A stretch of DNA of 64,000 nt, from the NCBI RefSeq assembly GCF_019649055.1, contig NW_026570242.1, positions 62,001 to 126,000 on the forward strand. Direction: 5' to 3'. A program made the translations under genes and the position numbers. This DNA comes from Paramacrobiotus metropolitanus. Its lineage: Eukaryota > Tardigrada > Eutardigrada > Parachela > Macrobiotidae. The notes under the pieces were generated by a model, which saw nothing but the letters and a program-made list of their open reading frames with translations, was not told the origin of the DNA and searched no databases. Below are positions 11,044 to 23,900 of this stretch, piece after piece (the first letter of the stretch is position 1; every line of letters begins with the position of its first letter).

Positions 11044-12445
11044 TCAGGCCCAAACGTGCACATAACATTCCCATGTGCCGGTGGCAACTGCCCTTCCGTC
11101 CGGCGCCACACCCACAGTACTGACGCGATTCTCATCGCCTAACAAAACTCCAACCCGCGTACCGGTCACAGTGTCCCAAATATTGCAAATGGCATCGTCA
11201 TAACCGGCAAAGATCAGTCTTCCGGATTTGGAAGTGGCTACGCAGGTAGCCGCTGCCCGGTCCATGTTCTCGTGCTTATACACGGCCGCCTGGCGGTCAG
11301 CCCGAATATCGAAGAGACGACAGGTACCGTCCTCGGACGCCGTGACGAAGGCGTATCCGCTGGGATGATAATCTACGCCGTTCACGTCATTTTCGTGACC
11401 GAAAAACGTCTGATGACACAATCCATCCCGAATATCCCATAGTTTACTGGTTGAATCACAGGATCCTGGAAAATAATAAATTTATTTTCCGGCGTTCAGC
11501 TGGATAATATATGTTGAGAGCGAGGGTGTGTTCGTTTATTTTAAGCCTATTAATCGAGATTCGTGAACGATGATATTTTACAATGGGTTTGCGTTAAAAT
11601 TTTTGTACTCAGAATATAGTTAACTGAATTAAAATAGAGTACTTCAAAAAATCTGGCAATATTCTTACCAGAAAATTGCGCAGCATTAAGATATTCTATG
11701 GAGTATATATAGGAATCGTGCATAGGCATATCACTACTGGCGTTGCATATCACTACATATAGATATTAGAACTGTACGCTATGCAGATCATACTAAGAAA
11801 TATAATCAGCCGCTTCGTACCGGAAACAAAAGTTCGATTATCTCGGGAAACGGACACGTGCATAACATCGCCGACATGGTTAGCAAACGCCGTCGTCGTC
11901 TGACCGGTTTCCACATCCCACAGCGCGCACGTCTTATCACCGGAACTGGTTAAAATCTGCTCATCGGTCAGAAACCGGCAGCAGCTGATGAATCCCGTGT
12001 GCCCGGACAGTTCCCGCCACACTTTCTCTTGTACCGCCGTGGACGTCTGCTTCTCGTCCTTTAGTTTGTACACTGAGCATATATTATCCAGGCCGCCACT
12101 GGCCACCAAACGCTGCGAAGGGGAATACGCACAGGCCATCACCCAGCTGCATTTCAGGGAGACCGCGCCGGCTTTCTTATTCGTGTAGGCATTCCACACC
12201 AGCAGCTTCCCGTCCTGCGAAGCCGACACTAACTGGTAGGAATCCGAGCCCCACTGCAGCGCGTACACTTTGGCTAAATGTCCCTTGAGGGTTCGTCGTT
12301 TGTGCAGCTGTACACGGCTGACGGTGGTGGCCGGATTGCGCCATGTCTCCTGATAGCTCTGGTCATTGGGAATGTACTGGCGGGAATGGATGGTCGCGGA
12401 GAGGTTGGCTAGTTCGGCCTGTAGTTCGTTCTCCTCAACAGACAT
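11044..12445 (-). CDS. G protein beta subunit (WD40), divergent
   Basis: Beta subunit of a heterotrimeric G protein: a seven-bladed propeller that pairs with a gamma subunit and binds G-alpha-GDP. Two exons: 12445-11821 and 11465-11044, joined in phase across a 355-bp intron ([14 protein letters not shown]), giving 348 residues, about eight longer than vertebrate G-beta1. Family landmarks: an N-terminal helix (residues 1-45), [51 protein letters not shown], and a last blade ending VHVWA. Later blades (residues 210-348) are less conserved than usual. A G-alpha gene lies on the same strand 10 kb away; whether the two proteins pair is unknown. An RNA or proteome check would confirm the single splice. 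Confidence 0.93.
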
Positions 12446-13919
12446 GTTGAAAAGGCATCTGACTTTTTATACTGTATTCGTTTGTTAAGGTATGGCAGCA
12501 AACAGGTGCTTACACCAGTACAATATCTTGCCTTTATCGGAATATGTGCTGCATCAGCGAATTGTTGCGCGGTGTGCCAAGAGGCCCAAGACGAGACGCG
12601 CATGGCATTGCAAATTAGACTGGCGTGATAAGGCTGCTGGTCGTTTGTGTTGTGATAAGCGGAAAGGTGTTTGAGCAGTAAGTTGTTTGTTGATAATCCT
12701 GCTACGTTGATATTTTAAACTATTAAAATTGCATTTCCTGTACGGCTGCAGTGGGTTTATCAGGTTTGCGGCAATCTGTAAACAAAAAATGCGGAATTGT
12801 TATCTTGTTGCATGACGTTACAGGAAGTGCCAATTACGACCGTAAATTACGTGACCAGAGATATTCCAACGCAGCGTTATTATCAAGGAAAAGTGAGAAT
12901 TTCTCCGCTACACTTTGTATTTAGACAAGAAAAATTTGTTAAGAACGTGTGGTGAGCTTGTTGCACTGTAAATCGAAGAATAATGCGGTCAAGTATGTAT
13001 AATGTATACGTACGTTGTACAATACATTCACCCGGCTCTTTTGTAGCGCAATATTGCCAATTTATGTTTATGGACAATTTTGTTTCAGAAAAATTTTAAA
13101 TGCATTTTCGTCGCTAATTTACTTTGTAGAACCATGGCTCTATCCGCAACAAGTCAAAATAAACTAGCTTTTCGGGTAGATTAATCGTGATAACAAAGCT
13201 GAATAGCAAATTAGTCCACAACAAAGTGTGGCGCGTCCGATTTTTTAAAAGCTTACAGTTGGTAGTCCTTAAATATACTACTGTAGTTAATCCTAATCCT
13301 AGTCGTATTATTTGCTTCTAAATCGTATTGCTAGTATGTTGTAAATTAGACACAAAATACTTAAAATAAGAACACACTTATTATGTATCATATCATAATT
13401 ATGATGTACTATTATGTACACATAAAATTAAGCACATATGCATATATTTTTCGTTACAGACTTCAAGCTGATACTCCTAAACTGCCCCAAAGTACAAAAT
13501 TTCTGGTTTATACTCGTTTTTTTAAATTCACAAATTGCGGATCCAAAGTTTCATGAACGAGTTTTTACATTTATACGAAGTACAAGAATTACCTATAGTT
13601 CTGCTTCTAGATAAGTACTTTAACCGTATACACGCCGAAAAACGGCAACATACAACTTACTGTAGTAAATCAGTTTCTAAAAATACACTCCATGCTTGCC
13701 GCACGCATGCTTCGAAACTACATCCACACGATGCAGTTCGCCAAGGCAATCGGATGATGCGGATAAAACTGTTATATTTCTGAAGTTATCGCGTTGATTC
13801 AGAAATTTCTTTAAGCATAAATGTATAGAACTATTCTTAATTACAGCTAGTAACGCATATTGTTAGAAAAACTTGGTAGAACAAGTTTGGGTTAGTTGGA
13901 TCAATTCGTAGTGGACATA
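12446..13919. other. Intergenic between divergent G-beta and SMYD genes
   Basis: About 1.5 kb between two genes transcribed away from each other, so it should hold both promoters. Strongly A/T-rich with short AT palindromes near 13390-13440. No coding exon recognised. Confidence 0.4.
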
Positions 13920-15933
13920 ATGCCGTATAAACAGGGAGATGTTATCATGCGCAACAAACCTTGGGTTTACGTCTTGGACGAAAAACATGCCTCATCGTAC
14001 TGTCACTACTGTTTCAGGAGGTAAATTCAATCGATTTTTAATTGACTTATTTTACTCGTAATTGTCCTCTAACATTACCGGCAATTTCGCCCGGTATGCG
14101 CCAGCTGTTTTGCAGCAAAATACGCATGTAAACCCAGCACCCTTTCATTGCGGCAACGCATACTTTTGAGTATGCAGTAGTAAGTGTTTCCAAACGATTC
14201 ATACATAAAACGTACGTATATGCATTTTTTAAAGAAGCATCTCAAAAAGCTCTTTCAAAGTTCAAATTCATGATTGATGCATCTGCAGTACTACAAAATT
14301 AACAGCCTTAGATCGCATTCAACACCATATCAAAGCATCTAGCGACTATATTTGTGTGTGATTTAATTGCCCTGAATTCAGCATGCAGACTTTCATATCA
14401 AAGCTAAAATGTTATACACAGTTATTAATTTTGTTCGGCTATGTGCAGACCGATCGAAGGTGAAAGCACGCCACTAAAACGTTGCACTCAATGCCAATTT
14501 GCACAGTTTTGCGACCAAAAATGCGCAAAAGCTGCGTGGAAGGATCACAAGACGGAATGTAAGAGGTTGTTATTAGGCCGGAAGCAAGGCGCCGAAGTTC
14601 CTGAAGCCAATATCCGATTATTAGCCCGGATTATTAGCAAGGTGTCTCGTGGAGAGCGCTCTGATCCTCCGGATGCTTGTTGGCCATCGTGTGATCGAAC
14701 TTACGATTCCCTGTGCACACATGCGGATAAGGTGAGACAGTAGAAATTATAATTGCTGCAGTTATAATAGCCTTGAGTTATGTTTTTATGTAAAAAAATC
14801 TTCGCAATTGCAGATTCAGTCATCGATTCTGCAAATAACTGCCTTTACAATGACGATAGAAAAACTTGTGGCATTCCTTGGTCAAGAAAACATGCCAGAT
14901 GACAAGGAGACAATAAAAGACGCGTATAGTAAACTGATTGTCAACGCCATGACCTTATACGACGGAGCGCGACCCTACGGCATTGGTGCAGCGCTCCCAC
15001 TGGGTGCCACACGCTTTGACCATGCATGCAAACCAAACGCTGATTACATGATTTGTACGACGAATGGATGTGAAATTGTTATACGGGCCCTGGAAGATAT
15101 AGCGTCCATCGAGGATGTCCGAATCTGCTATTGTAACTGTATGGACATGACCCGGCAACGGCAAACATTACTACAAGTGAATCACGTTAAATTTGTGCAT
15201 TTAAATTTAACGTACGAGTACTTTCTTTATACACTAATCAATTTAATGTTTTTGGTTTCAGGAACACTATTATTTTCTCTGCCAATGTGAATACTGTTTA
15301 GACGAACACCGCGACAATATGATGCGAAGTGTGCGCTGCCCACAAGCTTTCTGTGACGGAGCAATTCCTATGACGGAAATCTTCACACCGAAACCTTGCA
15401 CAAAGTGTGGACATCTGATACCGAAAAACGACCCTTTTGTTAAAAAGTCTATAGATCTGATGTCAAAGGTCAAAGATTCCGTTGATGCATACACTGCTCT
15501 TTTTGAAGATACAGGAAACAGCACGGCAGACCAACGCCAGCTAAGCAGTGCTCGCAATGACCTTTCATTATTGTACACCACAGCCAAGAAGACTCTTTTC
15601 CCGTTAAATATTTTCTACGTTAAGCTCATTGTGCATCTGACGGATCAAGAAACTGAACAGGGATGGAAACTTTATCTCGAAGAAACCAATGCCTATCGGT
15701 ACTACCATGGTTTTTCGTCCTTTCTGGGTATCCGCCTTGTTCTTCAGGGCGGCTATCAAGTGGGAGCAAGGAAATTTGAAGAAGCAAAGAAATCTCTGGA
15801 GGAAGCCGAGCGGATATTGACCGTTACGCACGGAATCGATCACCCGGTTTTTAAGGATATGTTGACTGTTAGAAGGGTAACCATTCCGAAATTACAAAAA
15901 TTGCAAGCTCTAGCTTTGAAGAATGGTTTTTAA
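13920..15933 (+). CDS. SMYD-type SET and MYND domain protein
   Basis: Protein of the SET/MYND lysine methyltransferase family. Four exons: 13920-14020, 14449-14731, 14814-15176, 15262-15933; all phases agree, giving 472 residues. The N-terminal SET half starts at GDVIMRNKPWVYVL, followed by a complete MYND zinc finger (CHYC...CTQCQFAQFC...CAKAAWKDHKTEC; residues about 29-75). The SET core has FDHACKPNADY and RICYCN, then a post-SET YYFLCQCEYC zinc motif and a helical C-terminal repeat region (about 260-472). Oddities: the start lacks the GxG SAM-binding segment that usually precedes this point, an in-frame TAG lies just upstream, and the NHSC motif is DHAC. It may have low or no methyltransferase activity. 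Nearest vertebrate relatives are SMYD1-3; exact orthology is not resolved. Confidence 0.88.
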
Positions 15934-16153
15934 TTGACTGGGGTTGTGTCTGTTTTGCAGTGCGCAGACTTGCAAGATATCGTATGGAATGTTGCCCGCT
16001 TTATTTCCCCTCGGAAAACCAAAAGCCCTTCTTTCCCATCCTTCCTCCCCAAATTTCTTGTTTAATTCGCACCCTTAAATACCTTCGATATTTTAATTTC
16101 CCACCTTACCCTTTAAAAAGTTTTCATGCACAGACTGCATGTAAGCAGTCCCC

Positions 16154-16159
16154 AATAAA
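16154..16159 (+). promoter_or_regulatory. Putative poly(A) signal of the SMYD gene
   Basis: AATAAA about 220 bases after the stop codon. Confidence 0.5.
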
Positions 16160-17744
16160 TTGTAAAATTTCGATGTATCATAGTTGCTACACCATAGCTC
16201 ATAAATATGACATATGCATACGGCATACATTACACTTCTCTGTGAATGACCTTTAATTTTGTTCTCGGTCTAAAAAATGGCATGAGGAAATGGTTGTTTA
16301 AAGAGTTTACAGCATGCCAACCCTCGACAGTTCTGCAAGTTAAGATGATCAGATTTACCTAATGCGACCGAAATATGAAGTTGCAGCTGTTGAATTGCGT
16401 CGAGCTGGTACGCATTCCCACTTGAGTTCCCAGGCACCTGCATGCTCAATGCAACCGTGGTATTTTTCTTAGTAGAAAAAGTAACCTTGTCCAAGGTAGG
16501 ATACTGAAATTAAGTCCCGAGTACATTGTTAAAATCGGCTTTAATTTATATACAATCATGGGAGCAATCAGCCCTTTTGACACTGGGTACATTTTGCACT
16601 ACAGCCAAATGTAGTTGCAGCTGTTCTGCACATTAGTATTTGGAATTAAATAATTATGGAATGCGCAAAATTATGTCTGTTTGATTTCTGAACGTTTGTG
16701 GATAAAGATGCAGACAATTTATGCTAATCATAATAACTTCCCAAACTCTCAGTCTATTTATGGGAAAAGTTATGCATAATTATAAGTCATATACGCATTA
16801 ATATTTAATATATTGAACATACATTTTACATACGTTTGAATAATTCTGAAAACAAAACATTTGACGTGTTACAGTAACGCTCAAGCATGATGATAAAGTA
16901 TGTTTAATATCAATCCAGGTACAGACGTTGGCAAATATGAAACGCCGATTACAAAGAACGTACACGCCGATTACTATTATGCTTTTGCATGCAAATGTTG
17001 GAGTAGCGTGCAGCGTCCAGTTTTGCAGCAGGATTCCGGGAAGTGTTTTGCATGCCCAACAAGCGGCATATCCGTCCAATCACGAAATTGTTTGCAGATC
17101 TCTTAATGATAGCGTAAAAGTCATTAGTGTAAGTAGCTAAATATAAGGACCATAATGCAGAAAACGGAAAAGCGAATTCCAAAATCTGCATGCATGCAAA
17201 ATGCACAGCGCGTCAAGGGGATTGGCAAGGGGCTATTAGTGCGGGCAGTGCACTATCATTATACAAGGGATCGTCCAGTTAATTAGATAACCGGCATTTC
17301 ACTAAAAAGTAAAAATAAAGTGAACAGCAAAATTACGTTACCCTTTGGAAAGATTAACCTATCTAGATCTGCAGGAATTCGGAGTGTCAGTGGCAGTTAC
17401 TGGCCGGCATAATAGTAATGATTAAGCTGGTTACCGTTGGTACCGGCCGGGCTAGTAATTACGTTTCCAAGTGTTGCAAGGATGATATGCGCAGTATACG
17501 TAGACTTCCAAGTGCGACAGATTTTTATATAAGTACTGTATGTAAATATTTTTATATAACTACGTTACGTATATAACTGTAGAAAGGTGTTAATTGGACA
17601 AAGCATATGAAAATAAAGCATACAAAGCATATGAACAAAGCATTGTACAAAGCATAGAAAGCAGAATTGTACGAAGCATATAGATCATCTTCCACTACGA
17701 ATAATTCTCATTCCAGTACGTACGTACTCTAGAGCATGCCATGA
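16160..17744. other. Intergenic between convergent SMYD and GPCR genes
   Basis: Contains the 3' flanks of both genes. Several frames of 60-90 codons occur on either strand (for example 16270-16494 minus), but none has a recognisable domain or convincing splice context. Repeated 'acaaagcatatga' words lie at 17600-17680. Nothing else is seen. Confidence 0.35.
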
Positions 17745-20128
17745 TCATTTCCAAAAACGAAGTGGCTGGCGCAGTTCTTTGTTCGTAAAAATAAATGCGA
17801 ATGTGTCTAGAACAGGATGGCTGAAAAGCAGCAAATGGCCAACGGTGAAAAAATACCGATTTGGTGCCTGCAATCAAAACCAATGCATTCGGTTAAGCAC
17901 CTTTAGCTAACCGGAAAGTGCTGTCTTAACCAGAAAATCGCGATCGTCATCCGCTCTCACTAAGCGTTCGCAAAAGAATTTTTAATCATATGACATACAT
18001 GGTTATAATTAAAATAACTAATCAATATAGCGAAGTAGTTTTATGTTGCAAAGAATATAATAAAGAGGAGTGCTGTAACTTACCATTAAGTTGTAGAACC
18101 ACAGGACACAGTAGGTAGCATAGGGCAGTAAGCACACAATAAAATTGACCATCACCACCAACATTACGAACAGAACTCGCTGCTCGCGTTCTGTGTTTTG
18201 CCGAACCAATGTGCCGCCGGCAGTTTTTTCTGTAGAGTAATCTCCGGGTTTGCGCGAAGTGGCCCCTGACACGATGCCAGGATGCGGTGGTGTCCTTGAC
18301 CCTTTCCTCTTATTACGTGAATCCGCAGCTTCTTTGAGCTCTGGTTCATTGTTATCTGCATAGTATTAAGGCATACATAATCTACATTTTCATAGGCATA
18401 CATAATCTAAGATATGGTTTTGCAGTACTTATTTAACTATGAGAAAACACTACGCGGATGAAGAACTAATTTAGCTTAGCTACCGTAATGAGACGTGACT
18501 TGGCTAGTTGGATTCGTTGTTGTTGCCACTGTAAACACTTTGGATCGCTTTCTGAAGATACGGACAAGAGCGATGTAGAAAATAGTGCCATAGATGCACA
18601 ACGCCAGCACGGATGGTATGAGAAATCCCATTGTGATCGTAGCTGTCCAGTACTGGAAATTGGGAGTAATTGCAATGTCGCACACGGTCGCTGCGTACGA
18701 TTGTGTGATTCGATCGTGAATTACGGTGGGGAAAACTGAAGCATATCAGGTTTGCATGTAAATTAGAAATCAGAAACTGTATCAATATATAATAGTCTGT
18801 GTTATTCATAAGCAAAGCGTGGGTAGCTGCCCAATATTTACGTTACATATGACATATAAATATTTACTTAGGCTTTAGTTCTGTTTTTGATTCAACATAC
18901 TTCGGACGTTTGTTCGAAAGCAACAAAACAATTATATACAGTTAGCAGAACCACAGTACACTTAATTATTGCTTGTACTGCATAGATTATGCGTGATTCG
19001 TGGGGCGTTCTAGAAAATGTTATCAGAAAAAATGCTACCGCTTTTTAGAGGCTTAGCATATATTATGGTAACATCACTAATACTGTGTACCGTCAAAACA
19101 ATATTACCGGTGTACCGTCAATAGTGTTAATTGGTAATGATAAAAACAGTTAATAGTACTATTGTTAAGACATTCAGATGCAAACGAGACGCAGATTTAC
19201 CTGTAAAGCAACAATATATCCAAGACAAGCCCAGTGTAACAACCATGTTTCCAAAAGTGCGTTTTGCCCGATAATGGTGCGGCCATTGCATCGCCCACAG
19301 CCTGCATGTGAATCCACGAAACAACATTATGCAGAGTCTTATACAGACGTTTTTAATTTTTAATACTACAAATATTTCTACATATACTATGTAGAGAGTA
19401 TTTTGTCTAATTTTGTGCACGAGTGATCGTACAGGTGATTAATTGTGAATCAAGTGGTTTATCTATGTTTGTTTCCGTTTCTTTAGCAAACGCGTAAAGC
19501 ATTTTAGAAAAATGTGATGTATAATTCGATATCGCTGCGTATTAGTAAATTTTACTTTTAGGGTAACTCACCGGTCTGCAGCTATTAGAACGACTGTTGC
19601 TAACATTTCATACACGCATACATTGTGCACAATGTTAAACGTGATGCAAAGACCCACGCCGAAAGGCCAGTATCCCTCTAGCGTGAACCTACAGCAAGCG
19701 ACAAAACCCGGCACAATTATTATGTCCTTCGGTTAACGCACTGATTCTATAACAGTTACTGATGGTGAGTTAGGTCTATCCCAAATAGTATCTGCACTAT
19801 GCCGGTAATATGAAACAAGGCACTTGTGCGAATATGTAAAGGTCACTTACATTGCAATGTAGAAAGGTATAATAAAGATTCCAAAAATGAAATAGATAAT
19901 AGAGAGATGCCCAACAAATAAGTAGAAATGTATTTTAAAGAAACCCTTCCTCAACAAAGCAAGGAAAAGATAAACGCTTCCGCAGGTGGCTAAAACACTG
20001 AGAAGAATGAAATAAATAAAACGAAATCGCCGAAATGGTGGCGCCCCAAACTCATCTTCCTCGACGGCGGTTGTGTTGTTGCCGGCACCTGCCGTGTATG
20101 GAACGTCGGTTGAACCCTTTTCGTACAT
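17745..20128 (-). CDS. Class A seven-transmembrane receptor, orphan, distant aminergic/muscarinic type
   Basis: Plasma-membrane G protein-coupled receptor. Six exons (20128-19851, 19688-19572, 19301-19201, 18735-18484, 18355-18084, 17867-17745) join in phase to 380 residues. The N-terminus has one N-glycosylation site (NNTT). TM1 and TM2 are in exon 1, and TM3 carries the conserved cysteine (GVGLC). TM3 ends ADRLW instead of DRY, followed by the loop HHYRAKRT, which matches muscarinic receptors. TM4 follows, then an extracellular loop with cysteine (ATVCD), TM5, and a basic third loop of about 70 residues. TM6 has CLLPYATY in place of CWxP. TM7 reads SHPVLDTFAFIF in place of NPxxY, then a short helix 8. 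Counting from the TM3 cysteine, position 3.32 is histidine, so the amine-binding aspartate is absent. The ligand is unknown. Confidence 0.88.
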
Positions 20129-20945
20129 GTTAGCTAAATTTCCTTACGGTCCAAAACTTCTATACAAATTATTGCTTCATGATGCATCAAATATTGGTCT
20201 TATATATATACCGCTCGAGATTCGGGATCACATGTCGATGTAATTTGATTAACAAAGATTTAGAATCCAGTACGTGTAGGCATGATGCTATCCGATGACT
20301 ACTCTATGTTAAATAAATGGGCAAACGCGGCAGGAGACTGCTGATCACTGTCTCCTCCCCAAATGCGCGTTCCCCACTGACGTCACAGGAAACCACACGC
20401 TTTAATGCAATTGTCCGCACGTGCAGGTGCTCGATGCGGTAAATACCCGATAACACCAGCGCCAATATTTGTCAGTTTCATGCTTAGCAATAATCTCCGG
20501 CTTCCGGCAGACCAATTCGGCAGATGGTCATTACCGTTCAGTGATCATGACTTTCAAATAATGGTTTTGAAATATTTTATTTTAATTTTTTTTGAAAAAT
20601 GCTTCCAGTGATCTGAAGCTGTTGAAATTTTAAATGTAGCATTAGTTTGTGTAATATGACTGAGGATCATAACATTTTTGATTTTTCGTATACGTAACTG
20701 AATGTCGTTTCACATGACAATCTCAGAACGACACAACGACACCCGGATTACACATTCGTAAAAGATTTATCTGGTTCCTTATATAGTTATCGGACCGTTA
20801 TCCTATTTTACTAGTTTTCGCAGCCTAGAAGCAACCAGGCAACGCAACAACTGATTTTTAAAACATCAGACCAAGTAAGAAAAGACGATCACAATCAGCA
20901 TCACAGAAACTCATCATTCAAAAGCTATTAAACCAATTTATCACG
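20129..20945. other. Intergenic between PEX1 (3' side) and the GPCR (5' side)
   Basis: Both neighbours are on the minus strand. A TATATATA run at 20202-20209, about 75 bases upstream of the GPCR start, could be a core promoter element. A possible minus-strand AATAAA at 20576-20581 may end PEX1. A plus-strand frame at 20405-20611 has no support. Confidence 0.35.
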
Positions 20946-23900
20946 TTAAGCTAGGGTGGCATAAACTCCACGTTTAGCGAACCGGTGCAAAGCGGATGCT
21001 CCATTGCTCCGTAAACTGGCCACTCTAAAAAAACCATGCCTTTGTTGAAACTGCGTTTCTCAGCGCAAAGGCAAGAAAACAAGCAAGAGATAACACAAAA
21101 AAGCAATCAAAAATCTCCGTATTTGGTGGGGAAATTTCACTTACAGAGATTCGTAACGAATCCGTTCTTCAACCGAAACCGATGGTTGCCGTTCTTTCAT
21201 TGCCTGCAGGATGTCTGCTTTTGCAACCTTTACTATTATTTTCGATGGAGATGCATTTGCGCTGATCATGTTGTTATCTGAAGTGTTATCACGGGATACT
21301 TCGGACATCCGATCAGGATTACTCCCAGGGCCCATTACCGATTCCGGAGACAAGTCGTGGTAAACACGCTTCTCAATGGCATACAGCTGAGCATCGGTGA
21401 TCACAGATTTCAAGTCTGCACCGGTAAAACCATCGGTCTGATCGGCCAGTTCGCTCAGATCCACGTCATCATTCAAAAGCACTTTTCGAGCCAGAATCCC
21501 CAAGATCTCCAACCGTTCGCCGCGGGTGGGGCACGGACAGTACAAGCATTTATCAATTCTTCCGGGTCGCAGAATCTGCCAGTGGAAAGACCATTTTGAC
21601 TGTTTACAATGGTAATGAGAAATTAACCCTCCCTGACACGAAATCAAATTTTCAAATAAAAATTGATCAATTGGCTACCTTTGAGCACAGTATAGTGCTC
21701 AGAGGAGCAATTGCTGCTTAAGCATGCTGTGAAGTTTCTAGACGGCATCGCGCGGCAGCCATAACAAATACAATACAAAATTAATCGTATTACCGCAGGA
21801 TCAATCAGTTCCGGTCGGCTAGTTGCTGCTATAATAAACACTCCATCCAGACTCTCTATCCCATCCATTTCTGTTAATAACTGATTTACCACGCGATCCG
21901 TGACGCCCGTCGAATCATGACCACGCCGCGGAGCGATCGCATCGAATTCGTCAAATAGTATTAAACAGGGTTTGGCAGACCGTGCACGCTCAAAAACATC
22001 CCGTACCTGGAAAATTTAATTAACCTGAAAGACCTTCAACATCTACGTCCAAATCTCAGAAGCAACGAACGACCGTCACTCTTTTCCGTACCTTCGATTC
22101 ACTCGCGCCTATGTACTTGGACAGCAGCTCCGGCCCTCGGACATATATCATGCCTATCCCCATTTCTTTTGCAGTGACACCCGCAACAAACGTCTTTCCT
22201 GTTCCCGGAAGACCGTGAAGTAAGATACCACGCGGTAAGCGCAGCGGACATTTGGCATACAATGTGGGGTATTTTACAGGGTGAATGAAAATTTCTTTTA
22301 ATGTCTCCTTCACAGACTGTAGGCCCCCTACATCCTCCCATCCGGCCGATAAGTCCAATTGACGCGATGTTGTTACCTTCTGCATGGATGCAGGAATCGT
22401 GGATTCTAGTGCAGAGTCAATGATTTCAAGCGGAACGCTAAGACGCCCATCTGAAAAGTAAAATTTCCAGATATTTCCACAGAAACTGCTGTATAACTAC
22501 CTCACCTTTCGATTTAATATCGGACAAAATACTGCCGTTTCGGATTTTCTTCATGAATACCCGAAAATCCCTCATTATAAACCCTTCAGTTTTATCAGAA
22601 ATTTTGGCGAAATCCACACCCCCGTCGCAAAGATCATCTTCATCTTCGAACAACATCTCAAGCATGACCTTGCGTTGTTCCCCATGTAATGTCGGCACAT
22701 CGACAAATCGGTGAAACACAGAACTAGATCCCCGCTTAACCAGCAACTCATTCACTCCTTCACGAGATGTCGAGGTACCGAAAAACAGTACCCGATCGCG
22801 CCGCTGCCGCAGCAAATTCAGCATATCCACCAAAATATGCGCAACGCGGTACGCGTACTCGACTTCAGTGTCATTGTCGTTGGTAATGTTGGCCGCCAAA
22901 TATTCAATGTCATCGAAAAGCAGTACCGATGGCTGTTTATGGACTGCTTCTTCAAAAAGTGTTTCCAATACTTTCCGTAGCGTATCTGGGCGTTTCCCTA
23001 TAGGCATAAAAAGCTTGAACACAGGTTAGGTAAATGTAAAACTAGCCGCTCAAAGTATTAAAATAAAAGCAGTACCGCGAATTAGTTTGCATTGTATGGT
23101 TTCCACATGGACAAAATACGGAGCAGCTGTCAGTTTTTCCGCGATATCCATTATGATCGTGGTTTTCCCCGTTCCGATACCACCAAGAAGTAGTAAACCG
23201 GAAAACACGAAATAATGCGGAGGATGGAAGTGTGTAGAAAAATTCGTTAAGGACAATGCCAAGTCGGCATAACCGATAATATGCTGACAAAGTTTTGGAA
23301 ATACAGCCGCTGCCAAAGAAATACTATATTTGCGGAATGAATTGGTGAAAACATCTTCCACAGAATACGCTGCCTCTTCGGCTGCTTTGAGAGAGTTTTC
23401 AGAAAACGTCACCAGGATGACGGAGAACCGCAACAAGCTGAGACGCTGTATCAACGGTCTAGATAATCCGATATGTTTCCGTTTGATGACCGCTTCGTTA
23501 TTGTCGTCACAAATTAACCTTATCGAGATTTCAAAGGACGGCGCCGGTTTTTCTTTTTGTGCATCAGACTGGCTTGAGGGGTGTGGAACCGCAATAACGC
23601 GCAGTGAGCCGTTGACAATACGATCACAATGCAATCCAATATCATGATCAAAGGCACAAGAATAGGCCAGCGCTACGTTTTCCATTTCTTCATTAGGTTC
23701 CGCAATGCGATCCAGCGGAAAAATTTCCTGTACCCGGAGAAGAGCGGAATATTCCTTGTTAGCCTCAATTTTCTCCTCTTTCCTACTGGCAAAAACATGT
23801 ATAGGCCCAGCCAAATGGCTTGCGGTCTCGTTTCCAGGAAAATGAGTTTGGAAAGAAACTCGTATTCAAAAAAATGCTCTTAACGATTACACAATGTCAG

